From: an uncultured Collinsella sp.
GTDB lineage: Bacteria; Actinomycetota; Coriobacteriia; Coriobacteriales; Coriobacteriaceae
Assembly (NCBI GenBank): GCA_958415525.1
Contig: CATYZE010000017.1
Location: 1-51,751 of the forward strand
Length of the DNA: 51,751 nt
Reading direction: 5' to 3'
Position numbers and translations under genes: made by a program
Notes under the pieces: model-generated
What the model saw: the letters and a program-made list of their open reading frames with translations, nothing else
Told to the model about the DNA's origin: nothing
Database searches by the model: none
Shown: one piece after another, positions 16,587 through 24,504 of the stretch
How positions within the stretch are numbered: the stretch's first letter is position 1
Layout: every line of letters starts with the position of its first letter

Positions 16587-17747
16587 ATGCACAACATTCT
16601 GCAGTTCTCGCCACAACTAACCGCGCTTGAGTTTTTTTCAGGCATTGGCCTGGCTCGTGCCGGCATGGCAAAAGCCGGAATCAAAACAATCTGGGCAAAC
16701 GACATAGACCATACTAAATGCGCCATGTACAGCCAGCGTTGGGGCGACGAACATCTAATCGAGCAGGATGTCCATACACTCGACCCCGATCTGATACCCC
16801 AAGCCGACATCGCATGGGCATCAAGCCCTTGCACAAACTTATCTCTCGCGGGGAACCGGGAGGGGCTTATCTCTGGCAAAGAGTCTAGTGCGTTCTTTGG
16901 CTTTATTAATGCCATCGAAGGAATGGGCGACCGCGCCCCGCGGGCGCTTGTTCTCGAAAACGTCATCGGCCTTGCTACTTCTAATAACAGTGATGACTTT
17001 AGACTCGTTTGCCAGGAATTTAATCGATTGGGCTATTCATGCGATGCTTATTTTATTGACGCACGGCATTGGCTTCCCCAGTCTCGCCCCCGCATGTTTG
17101 TCGTCGGATTAAAAAATCCTCTTCCCGACAGCCGACTCGATTCCTCACTTCGACCTGAAAAGGTCTCCTGGATTCACTCCGACCCTTCGCTCATTACGCA
17201 CATTTCTCACCTAAACGAGCCGAGTCCGCTCCGCATGACTGGCCTTGCAACGGTTGTTGAAGCCATGCCCGAAGACGACAAGCGTTGGTGGGACAAGAAC
17301 CAAATACAGGCATTTACCGATTCACTTGCGCCGCATCAAACAGAGCGCCTCCAGCGCTTTTTAAATGCCAATACGAAAATTGTTCGCACCGCTTATCGTC
17401 GCACGCGGTCGGGCGTTGTACGCTGGGAGATCCGCGAAGAAGAAATTGCCGGATGTCTAAGAACGGCTCGCGGCGGCTCATCAAGACAAGCAGTCGTTAT
17501 ATGCGAAAACGGAAAGTTAAAAGTACGCTGGATGACTGGAACTGAATATGCTCGTCTCCAAGGTGCCGATTCATATCAATTTAACGGCTTCTCGGATGCT
17601 CAGATTCGTTATGCATTCGGCGATGCAGTTGCCGTGCCAGTTGTCACATGGCTAATTAAAAATGCAGTCAAACCTGCGCTTATGTCTTCAAGGAACGGAG
17701 CGAACAATGATGGAAATGGTCAATTGCTCCTTGAGCGAGCCCAATAA
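16587..17747 (+). CDS. DNA (cytosine-5) methyltransferase of a type II restriction-modification system
   Basis: 386 residues with the ordered C5-methyltransferase motifs: I (ALEFFSGIGLARAGM, SAM binding), IV (SSPCTNLSLAG, nucleophile C82), VI (VLENVIGL), VIII (QSRPRMFVVG), and IX-X at the C-terminus (RLQGADSY, GDAVAVPV). Complete, so probably active; specificity cannot be read. Base composition is visibly lower in GC than metF or metH. It lies 109 bp after the MetH-reactivation gene, and its 3' end overlaps the next gene by 41 bp. I find no clear ribosome site; the ATG is chosen because it precedes motif I by the usual short distance. Confidence 0.92.
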   Translation: MHNILQFSPQLTALEFFSGIGLARAGMAKAGIKTIWANDIDHTKCAMYSQRWGDEHLIEQDVHTLDPDLIPQADIAWASSPCTNLSLAGNREGLISGKESSAFFGFINAIEGMGDRAPRALVLENVIGLATSNNSDDFRLVCQEFNRLGYSCDAYFIDARHWLPQSRPRMFVVGLKNPLPDSRLDSSLRPEKVSWIHSDPSLITHISHLNEPSPLRMTGLATVVEAMPEDDKRWWDKNQIQAFTDSLAPHQTERLQRFLNANTKIVRTAYRRTRSGVVRWEIREEEIAGCLRTARGGSSRQAVVICENGKLKVRWMTGTEYARLQGADSYQFNGFSDAQIRYAFGDAVAVPVVTWLIKNAVKPALMSSRNGANNDGNGQLLLERAQ

Positions 17748-18723
17748 AAACATCTTGAATGCCATTGAACTCTGGTACGAATCCAAGCGAAGCGAGCGAG
17801 GCAATGTCAACCGTAACGTCATGGCGGTTGGCATAGGCATAAGTGAGCTGCTGCAAAACCGTTTCCCACTCACCGACGATTACGTGCGATCGGACAAGGG
17901 GAGCCAAGTACGAGGCCTAAGTGGAGCATGCATCAAAACAGTTTTAGCCAGACATGGGGAAACGCGCATCTTCGCATCAGAAGGCGGCAGGACCTCGCGA
18001 GGCACGCTTCCAATGGCGCTTGAGCTTGCCGCAATCATTAACTCTACCCTGCCCAGCGACACATGCGAAGACACTCGTCTCGAAGTCGCGAATGCAATCG
18101 CCAATTTCTTCGTCGAGCGTATCCAGGTCGACTTCTTCAACCGACAGAGAATCAAAGTCGAAATCGATCTTCAAAAACCAATTTCTGCCATTGTCGAAGA
18201 TATTCTGGCCGAAGCAAGCCTGCGATCCGATAAACCAACAGGCACCGTCGCACAGCACCTGGTAGGCGCAAAACTTGAGATGTTATTTCCAACCATAGAA
18301 ATCGGAAAGGACAACTCAAACGCCGCCGACCAACAGACAGAGCGTTCTGGCGATTTCCAAATAAATGATGCTGCGTTTCATGTGACTGTATCGCCAATGG
18401 CCAAATTAACCGATCGATGCCGAGATAACGTTCGAAATGGCATTCGGCCCATCGTTGTTGTCCCCCGTGAGAAAGTTTCCTTCGCTTACGGACTGTTCGA
18501 AAGTGAGGGGCTCAGCGATCGTGTACAAGTCATCGCGCTCGAATCGTTTATTGGCATCAATATTGAAGAATTATCGTTCTACAAGCGAAGCCTAATTCGA
18601 TTAAATGTTGCACGGCTTCTTGCCTACTACAACAAACGAATCGAAGACATCGAGCCCGACAAATCCCTTCAAATAGAAATTCCTCAGTGGGCTCTAGACG
18701 AAATGGACACACATGGCGAATAA
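17707..18723 (+). CDS. Putative type II restriction endonuclease (DUF4928-like), partner of the methyltransferase
   Basis: 338 residues, soluble. It overlaps the methyltransferase 3' end by 41 bp and follows it directly, the usual position of a cognate endonuclease. Overall look matches DUF4928-type proteins that accompany cytosine methyltransferases; candidate catalytic region is GDFQINDAAFHVTVSPMAKL (D/E...xxK-like) around residue 215-235, but I cannot prove a PD-(D/E)XK core. GC content is low, as in its partner. The first ATG of an ATGATG pair follows an AGGAACGGAG element. The stop lies 10 bp inside metH, so the pair is tightly packed into the met locus. Confidence 0.7.
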   Translation: MMEMVNCSLSEPNKNILNAIELWYESKRSERGNVNRNVMAVGIGISELLQNRFPLTDDYVRSDKGSQVRGLSGACIKTVLARHGETRIFASEGGRTSRGTLPMALELAAIINSTLPSDTCEDTRLEVANAIANFFVERIQVDFFNRQRIKVEIDLQKPISAIVEDILAEASLRSDKPTGTVAQHLVGAKLEMLFPTIEIGKDNSNAADQQTERSGDFQINDAAFHVTVSPMAKLTDRCRDNVRNGIRPIVVVPREKVSFAYGLFESEGLSDRVQVIALESFIGINIEELSFYKRSLIRLNVARLLAYYNKRIEDIEPDKSLQIEIPQWALDEMDTHGE

Positions 18724-21277
18724 CGCAAACATGCTTATCATTCACGATTCCGACGGCGCTGCACTGGCCGCACCCGTCAATGCCGCGCGCCTCAACGGTG
18801 CCACGTACAAGGCGCGCACGATCAACGACCTGCACATCAAGGACGATCGCCTGCGTGCCGCCATCGAAGGCACGGGGCATCTGCTGTTTGACGGCGGCAT
18901 GGGCACCATGTTGCAGGCAGCCGGCATGAAGGCCGGCGCTCTGCCCGAGCTCCTCAACTTTGAGGAGCCCCAGGTCATCACCGATATCCAACGTCAGTAT
19001 GTCGAGGCTGGCTGTGACGTAATCACCGCCAATACCTTTGGCGCGAACGCCCATAAGCTCGACGGAGCCGCCACCGTGGCAGATGTCTTTGCCGCGGCCG
19101 TCACCTGCGCCCGCGAGGCCGGCGCCCGCTACGTCGCCGGCGACATCGGCCCCATCGGTGCCCTGCTGCGCCCCCTAGGTACCCTCAGCTTTGACGAGGC
19201 CTATGACCTCTTTGCCGAGGAGGTGCGCGCTGGCGTCGCCGCGGGCGTCGACCTCTTTATTATCGAGACCATGACCGATCTGGCCGAGATCAAGGCGGCC
19301 GTCCTCGCCTGCCGCGAAAACTCCGACCTGCCCGTCTTTGCCACCATGACCTTTGAGGAAGATGGTCGCACGTTCCTGGGCACAAGCCCCGAGGTGGCCG
19401 CCATCACGCTCGACGCCATCGGTGCCGACGTCCTGGGCATCAACTGCAGCCAGGGCCCGGCCGAACTCCGAGGACTCGCCGCGCGCATGCTCACCGTTAC
19501 CGACAAGCCCGTTATGGTGCAAGCCAATGCGGGACTCCCCCGCGTGGACGACGACGGTAACACCGTCTTTGACATCCAGGCCCCCGAGTACGCCAAGGCC
19601 GTCGCCGGTATGATCGAGGACGGCGTGAGCGTCGTGGGCGGATGCTGCGGCACCACGCCGGCGCACATGGCAGCCTTGCGCACGCTTATCGACAACCACA
19701 CGCCCAGCCCGCGCCGCCGCAAGCCCAGCATGTCGGTCACGAGTGCCCAGACCGTGGTGGACCTCCCCTGCGACGGCCACAAGATCGCCGTCATCGGCGA
19801 GCGCATCAATCCCACCGGCAAAAAGCGCCTGCAGCAGGCCCTGCGCGACGGCGACCTGGACTACGTCGTAAGCCAGGGCATCAGCCAGCAGGAGCAGGGC
19901 GCCGACATCCTGGATGTCAACGTGGGCCTGCCCGAAATCGACGAGGTCAAGATCATCCAGCAGGCAACCGAGCAGCTCCAGGGCTCCACCCTCCTGCCCC
20001 TGCAGATCGACTCCACCGACCCCGCCGCCGTCGAGGCCGCCGTGCGCCGCTACGCCGGCAAGCCCATCATCAACTCGGTCAACGGCAAGCAGCAGATCAT
20101 GGACGAGATCTTCCCGCTGGTCGCCCACTACGGCACCAACGTCGTCGGCCTCACGCTCGACGAGGGCGGCATCCCCGATACCGCCGAGGCCCGCTTTGCC
20201 ATCGCCGAGCGCATCGTGGCCGAGGCCGCCCGCTACGGCATCGGCCCGGACCGTATCCTCATCGACTGCCTGGTCATGACCGCCTCGACCAACCAGCGTC
20301 AGGCCGAGCAGATTCTGCGCGCCATGTCGCTGTGCAAGGAGCACCTGGGCGTTAAATGCGCGCTCGGCGTGTCGAACATCAGCTTTGGCCTGCCTGCCCG
20401 CCCGCTGCTGGGCTCGGTCTTTTTGGCCGCCGCGTTCGGCGCGGGCCTGGACGCCCCCATCATGAACCCGGGCTCTAAGCGCTTTATGGACACCGTCTAC
20501 AGTTATCGCGTGCTGAGCGTTGAGGACGAGGGCTCGACCGGATACATCGAGCGCTACGCCGGCTGGACCGACCCGTACAAGATCGCCGCGAACCCGGCGG
20601 CCGCCCAGGCCGCAACGACCGATGCCGCACCCGCCGCGGGCACCACCGCAAGCGCCGACGACGACCCCATCCGCCACATGGTCGTCTCGGGCCGCAAGGG
20701 CGAGATCGCAGCCGAGACCGAGCGCCTGCTGGCCGACCACGACGCTATGGACCTCATCAACAACCACTTTATCCCCGCCCTCGACGAGGTCGGTGTCCTC
20801 TTCGATCAGGGCAAATTCTTCTTGCCGCAGCTCATGGCCTCGGCAGAAGCCGCGCGTGTGGGCTTCGATACCATCAAGCGTCTGATGCCCGCCGGCGAGA
20901 TTGCCGACAAGGGCAAGATCTGCGTGGCCACCGTCAAGGGCGACATCCACGATATCGGTAAGAACATCGTCAAGATGCTGCTCGACAACTACGGCTACAC
21001 CGTCTTTGACCTGGGCCGCGATGTCGATCAGCAGGAGGTGCTCAAGACCGTCAAGGAGCGCGACATTAAGCTCGTCGGCCTCTCGGCGCTCATGACCACC
21101 ACGGTCGTCGCCATGGAGGAGACCATCAAGCTGCTCCATTCGGAAGTGCCGGGCGTCAAGATCATCGTGGGCGGCGCCGTACTCACCCCCGAATACGCCA
21201 AGCAGATCGGCGCGGACTACTACGCCAAGGACGCCGCCGAAAGCGCGCGCATCGCCGAAGAGGTCTTTGGGCAGTAA
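18713..21277 (+). CDS. metH: Cobalamin-dependent methionine synthase lacking the reactivation domain
   Basis: 854 residues. Homocysteine methyltransferase domain (about 50-335) with zinc cysteines in GINCSQGPAE and VVGGCCGTTPAHM; pterin (methyl-THF) domain (about 355-620, IAVIGERINPTGKK, ILDVNVGLPEID); Ala-rich linker; cobalamin cap and Rossmann domains (about 660-854) with KGDIHDIGKNIV supplying the cobalt-ligand histidine. MetH of E. coli has a fourth C-terminal SAM-dependent reactivation domain; it is missing here and encoded by 15686-16477. About 50 residues precede the usual N-terminus, and no ribosome site is visible before ATG 18713 (an in-frame ATG at 18731 is an alternative), perhaps because the restriction-modification insertion replaced the upstream region. 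Makes methionine in the cytosol. Confidence 0.93.
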   Translation: MANNANMLIIHDSDGAALAAPVNAARLNGATYKARTINDLHIKDDRLRAAIEGTGHLLFDGGMGTMLQAAGMKAGALPELLNFEEPQVITDIQRQYVEAGCDVITANTFGANAHKLDGAATVADVFAAAVTCAREAGARYVAGDIGPIGALLRPLGTLSFDEAYDLFAEEVRAGVAAGVDLFIIETMTDLAEIKAAVLACRENSDLPVFATMTFEEDGRTFLGTSPEVAAITLDAIGADVLGINCSQGPAELRGLAARMLTVTDKPVMVQANAGLPRVDDDGNTVFDIQAPEYAKAVAGMIEDGVSVVGGCCGTTPAHMAALRTLIDNHTPSPRRRKPSMSVTSAQTVVDLPCDGHKIAVIGERINPTGKKRLQQALRDGDLDYVVSQGISQQEQGADILDVNVGLPEIDEVKIIQQATEQLQGSTLLPLQIDSTDPAAVEAAVRRYAGKPIINSVNGKQQIMDEIFPLVAHYGTNVVGLTLDEGGIPDTAEARFAIAERIVAEAARYGIGPDRILIDCLVMTASTNQRQAEQILRAMSLCKEHLGVKCALGVSNISFGLPARPLLGSVFLAAAFGAGLDAPIMNPGSKRFMDTVYSYRVLSVEDEGSTGYIERYAGWTDPYKIAANPAAAQAATTDAAPAAGTTASADDDPIRHMVVSGRKGEIAAETERLLADHDAMDLINNHFIPALDEVGVLFDQGKFFLPQLMASAEAARVGFDTIKRLMPAGEIADKGKICVATVKGDIHDIGKNIVKMLLDNYGYTVFDLGRDVDQQEVLKTVKERDIKLVGLSALMTTTVVAMEETIKLLHSEVPGVKIIVGGAVLTPEYAKQIGADYYAKDAAESARIAEEVFGQ

Positions 21278-21385
21278 CACAACGGAAACAACCGAGCACC
21301 AAAACGTGCCGCATGCGCCACTTGGCACGTGCGGCACGTTAGAATAGAAAAAGCTATGCTCGTTTTGGCAGATAGGAGCGCAAGG

Positions 21386-22750
21386 ATGGCGATCACGCCC
21401 GCAGAAATCGCGGAAACCCGCGGCATGGTTGAGGAGCAGAACCTCGACATCAGGACCATCACCATGGGTGTTTCGCTCATGGGTTGCGGTGACGAAAACC
21501 TCGACCGCATGTGCACGAAGATCTACGACCACGTGACGCACACGGCTGAGCATCTGGTCGAGACCGCCGAGAACCTCGAGCGCGAGTACGGTATCCCCAT
21601 CGTCAACAAGCGCGTTTCCGTCACCCCGGTGGCGCAGATTGCCGCTTGCTGCAAGGATGAGGACCTCACCCCCATCGCGCACGCCCTCGACCGCGCGGCC
21701 GAGACCCTCGGTATCGACTACCTGGGCGGCTTCTCCGCGCTCGTCCAGAAGGGCATCGGCGACGCCGATCGCCGCGTTATCCAGTCCATTCCGCAGGCGC
21801 TCGCCACCACGAGCCGCGTCTGCTCCAGCGTCAACGTCGCCAGCCTGCGCGCCGGCATCAACATGGACGCCGTGCTTATGGCCGCCCAGACCATCATCGA
21901 TGCCGCTAAACTCACGGCCGACCAGGACTCCGTCGGCGCTTCCAAGTTTGTCTGCTTTGCCAACATGGTCGAGGACTCCCCGTTTATGGCGGGTGCCGTC
22001 CACGGCGGTGGCGAGGCCGACGCCGTCATCAACGTGGGTGTCTCGGGCCCCGGCGTTATGGCCGCGGCTCTGGAGACGCTCCCCGACTCCGCCTCGATGA
22101 TGGAGGTTGCCGAGAAGATCAAGCAGACCGCTTTTAAGATCACCCGTGCCGGCGAGCTCATGAGCCGCGAGGCCGCTCATCGCCTGGGTGTCGAGAAGGG
22201 CATCGTCGACCTGTCGCTGGCCCCCACGCCCGCCATCGGCGACTCCGTTGCCCGCATCCTCGAGATCATCGGCGTGGGCACCTGCGGTGGCCCGGGCACG
22301 ACCTGCGCACTCGCCATGCTCAACGACGCCGTCAAGAAGGGCGGCGTCATGGCCAGCTCCAGCGTCGGTGGCCTCTCGGGCGCCTTTATCCCCGTGTCCG
22401 AGGACGCCGGCATGATTGCCGCTGTCGAGGCCGGCGCGCTTTCGCTCGAGAAGCTCGAGGCCATGACCTGCGTATGCTCCGTCGGCCTTGACATGATCGC
22501 CATCCCCGGTGACACCCCGGTCGAGACCATCGCCGGCATTATCGCCGACGAGATGGCTATCGGCGTCATCAACAACAAGACCACGGCCGTCCGCGTGATT
22601 CCTGCCATCGGCAAGGGCGTGGGCGACTGCGTCGAGTACGGCGGCCTGTTCGGCCGTGCACCCATCATGCCGGTGAACCCCAACGCCGGCACCGTGCTTG
22701 CCCACCGTGGTGGTCGATTCCCGGCGCCGCTGAACTCGCTGAAGAACTAG
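21386..22750 (+). CDS. UPF0210/DUF711 (PFL-like) family protein
   Basis: 454 residues, the standard length for this family, which is distantly related to glycyl-radical enzymes in fold but has no established reaction. Signatures: NLDIRTITMGVSLMGC near the start, CFANMVEDSPFMAGAVHGGGEAD, ISVGVSGPGV-like GVSGPGVM, and the glycine-rich IGVGTCGGPGTTCALAMLNDA. ATG 21386 has TAGGAG eight bases upstream. The family is often paired with an ACT-domain (UPF0237) gene; none is here. It is separated from metH by a 100-bp gap with a GTGCCGCA / TGCGGCAC inverted repeat (21306-21339), possibly an operator or attenuator. Confidence 0.85.
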   Translation: MAITPAEIAETRGMVEEQNLDIRTITMGVSLMGCGDENLDRMCTKIYDHVTHTAEHLVETAENLEREYGIPIVNKRVSVTPVAQIAACCKDEDLTPIAHALDRAAETLGIDYLGGFSALVQKGIGDADRRVIQSIPQALATTSRVCSSVNVASLRAGINMDAVLMAAQTIIDAAKLTADQDSVGASKFVCFANMVEDSPFMAGAVHGGGEADAVINVGVSGPGVMAAALETLPDSASMMEVAEKIKQTAFKITRAGELMSREAAHRLGVEKGIVDLSLAPTPAIGDSVARILEIIGVGTCGGPGTTCALAMLNDAVKKGGVMASSSVGGLSGAFIPVSEDAGMIAAVEAGALSLEKLEAMTCVCSVGLDMIAIPGDTPVETIAGIIADEMAIGVINNKTTAVRVIPAIGKGVGDCVEYGGLFGRAPIMPVNPNAGTVLAHRGGRFPAPLNSLKN

Positions 22751-22767
22751 CTGAGGGGTTCGGGCGA

Positions 22768-22901
22768 GGAGCCCCGGGGAGGGCAAATATATAAGGTCGC
22801 CTGCTCGGACAGTCCTGACTCGCACGGAGAGCACATTAAGTGCTCTCCGGCTCGTGCGGAACTCGCGATCGACCTTATATATTTGCCCTCCCCGGGGCTC
22901 C
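22768..22901. repeat. 134-bp element with perfect 32-bp inverted arms and nested hairpin
   Basis: Left arm 22768-22799 and right arm 22870-22901 are exact reverse complements over 32 bp; they begin GGAGCCCCGGGGAGGG and contain AAATATATAAGG. Inside lies a second hairpin, GGAGAGCAC (22826-22834) / GTGCTCTCC (22840-22848), with flanking CGCAC / GTGCG. There is no T-run after it, no transposase, and no obvious target duplication. It fills the gap between the DUF711 gene and a methyltransferase. Could be a miniature inverted-repeat element, a cruciform, or a strong RNA hairpin. Confidence 0.85.
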
Positions 22902-23016
22902 CGCACATCGGGACCTCGGTTGGGTTCTGTCCCGTGTGGCAGTCGCTTCGCTCCTGCCCTCCTTGGTTGTGAGGGCGGTTTGGCGTTGGAACGGTTCTTT
23001 CTGATATATGCTGGTT

Positions 23017-23048
23017 GCGGCTCTTCTTTTGGGAGGAGTCGCTTTTTT
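23017..23048 (+). terminator. Probable rho-independent terminator before the methyltransferase
   Basis: GCGGCTC (23017-23023) pairs with GAGTCGC (23036-23042, one G-T pair), followed by six T. It is 20 bp before the preferred start of the next gene and argues against that gene starting at ATG 23008. Confidence 0.55.
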
Positions 23049-23067
23049 GTTGCTAGGAGGTTGGCCC

Positions 23068-23955
23068 GTGGTTGATGGGGAGAATCGTTCTGAGCTGCTT
23101 TCCACTGATTGGAATGATGAATGGATGCGTTTGCAGGCTGCTCGGCATCGGGCTGATGATTCTTTTGAGTGGGACAAAAGGGCTCGGCATTTTCGGCCGC
23201 TTGAGACTGCTCCGTATGCTCGCGATTTTATGAAGCTGTTGGCGCTCCAGCCTGGTGAGTCGGTGCTTGATATGGGGTGTGGGGCTGGGTCGATTGCTAT
23301 TCCGCTTGCGCAGGCTGGGCATCCTGTGATTGCTGCTGATTTCTCTCCTGCCATGCTTGGCACCCTTGATGCTGGTATTGAGTATTACGGGCTTGAGGAC
23401 CAGATTACGCCGCTTGAGCTTGCCTGGGATGATGATTGGGACTTGGTTGGACCGATCGCGAAAGCGGTAGATGTTGCCTTTGCCAGTCGCTCTGTCACCA
23501 CGACTAATCTAAAGGGCGCGCTTGCCAAGCTTGACCGTACGGCTCGTCTGCGTTGCGCTGTCACGATGGTCGCTAACTCCAGCCCGCGCTATGACCTGCA
23601 CTTGATGAATGCTATCGGCGCCTCGGTTACCTGCAGTAATGGCTTTGTCTATGCCTTTAATATCCTCATTCAGATGGGTGCCCTACCGCAGGTCACGTAC
23701 TTTGAATCGCCTCGTCGCGATACCTTCGACAGCCTTGAGGCGGGCGTGGCGGACTTCTCCCGCATGCTCGAGCACGGAAACGAGGATAAAATCGACCGCC
23801 TGCGCGACTATATCGCTCAGCATATGATTGAGAACCCCCATGCTGGCGAGCCCGGGTCCAAGGGCGTGCCGCAGGGGCGCTATATGCTCGATCATGTCCG
23901 CAAGGTTCGTTGGGCGTTTATTGCGTGGGAGCCGGTCTCTGCGAGTCGTCCGTAG
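23068..23955 (+). CDS. SAM-dependent methyltransferase (class I)
   Basis: 295 residues with a Rossmann SAM site: motif I VLDMGCGAGSIAIPLA, followed by an acidic residue in VIAADFSPAML. The remainder has no substrate-defining motif that I recognise; related proteins are annotated only as class I methyltransferases. The GTG at 23068 is chosen because AGGAGG lies seven bases upstream; the ATG at 23008 would place the N-terminus in a terminator-like hairpin and make a spurious hydrophobic leader. The first 400 bp are T-rich compared with the 3' half and its neighbours, hinting at a different codon history. Cytosolic; single gene. Confidence 0.82.
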   Translation: MVDGENRSELLSTDWNDEWMRLQAARHRADDSFEWDKRARHFRPLETAPYARDFMKLLALQPGESVLDMGCGAGSIAIPLAQAGHPVIAADFSPAMLGTLDAGIEYYGLEDQITPLELAWDDDWDLVGPIAKAVDVAFASRSVTTTNLKGALAKLDRTARLRCAVTMVANSSPRYDLHLMNAIGASVTCSNGFVYAFNILIQMGALPQVTYFESPRRDTFDSLEAGVADFSRMLEHGNEDKIDRLRDYIAQHMIENPHAGEPGSKGVPQGRYMLDHVRKVRWAFIAWEPVSASRP

Positions 23956-24133
23956 CCCGCTTTCGACCGCCGCGCCAGCCTGCAGCCCGCACCGCCCACT
24001 CACTTGGCATCCGCATTCTTTTTGAACTGGGCAAACGCGCTCCACACCGCGCCGTTCCTGCGCTATCGTGGGACAGCTCACGTAGATTAAGGCCCCGTCG
24101 TGGGGCGCCCCATAACATAGAAAGCGAGAACCC

Positions 24134-24433
24134 ATGGCACTGACAGGAGCACAGGTCAAGCAGCTTCGCAGCATGGCCCATCACCTCAACCCCGCCATCA
24201 TCATCGGCAAGTCCGACGTCAACGAGGGCACCGTCGAGCAGACGGTCGCCTACCTGGAGAAGCACGAGCTCGTCAAGTGCTCCGTGCTCGATGGCTCCAG
24301 CCTTTCTGCCCGCGAGGCCGCCGAGGAGCTCGCCGAGCGCTCCCACGCCGAGGTCGTCCAGGTTATCGGCCGCAAGTTCTCGCTGTATCGCGAGTCCTCG
24401 CGCAAGGACATCGAGAAGATCAAGCTCGTCTAA
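24134..24433 (+). CDS. yhbY: YhbY-type RNA-binding protein (CRM domain)
   Basis: 99 residues, the full length of one CRM (YhbY) domain: LTGAQVKQLRSMAHHLNPAIIIGKSDVNEG then the C-terminal EVVQVIGRKFSLYRES. The family GxxG loop sits at the IGK.. turn. YhbY proteins bind pre-50S ribosomal RNA. Only a weak ribosome site (AAAGCGAGAACCC). Terminator 39 bp downstream. A methyltransferase lies upstream on the same strand but 178 bp away. Confidence 0.93.
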   Translation: MALTGAQVKQLRSMAHHLNPAIIIGKSDVNEGTVEQTVAYLEKHELVKCSVLDGSSLSAREAAEELAERSHAEVVQVIGRKFSLYRESSRKDIEKIKLV

Positions 24434-24471
24434 GGGCCAGCGATCCGGTGAGCCAACATTCAGCAAGCCTG

Positions 24472-24504
24472 CGGGCGTCCGAGCAATTCGGACGCCCGTT
24501 TTTT
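24472..24504 (+). terminator. Rho-independent terminator after yhbY
   Basis: Perfect 11-bp stem CGGGCGTCCGA / TCGGACGCCCG, 5-nt loop GCAAT, then six T. It abuts the stop codon of the convergent regulator gene. Confidence 0.9.

Noticed and set aside
21300..21345. Sigma-54 promoter before the DUF711 gene (TTGGCACG)
   Set aside because: The -24-like half is perfect but the GC of the -12 element is not at the required distance.
22768..22901. Insertion sequence
   Set aside because: No transposase, only 70 bp between the arms, and no visible target-site duplication; kept as an inverted-repeat element.
19175..22906. 1243-codon open frame on the minus strand
   Set aside because: It is antisense to metH and the DUF711 gene, continues through the 134-bp inverted repeat, and has a Gly/His/Val-rich composition typical of antisense frames in GC-rich genes.
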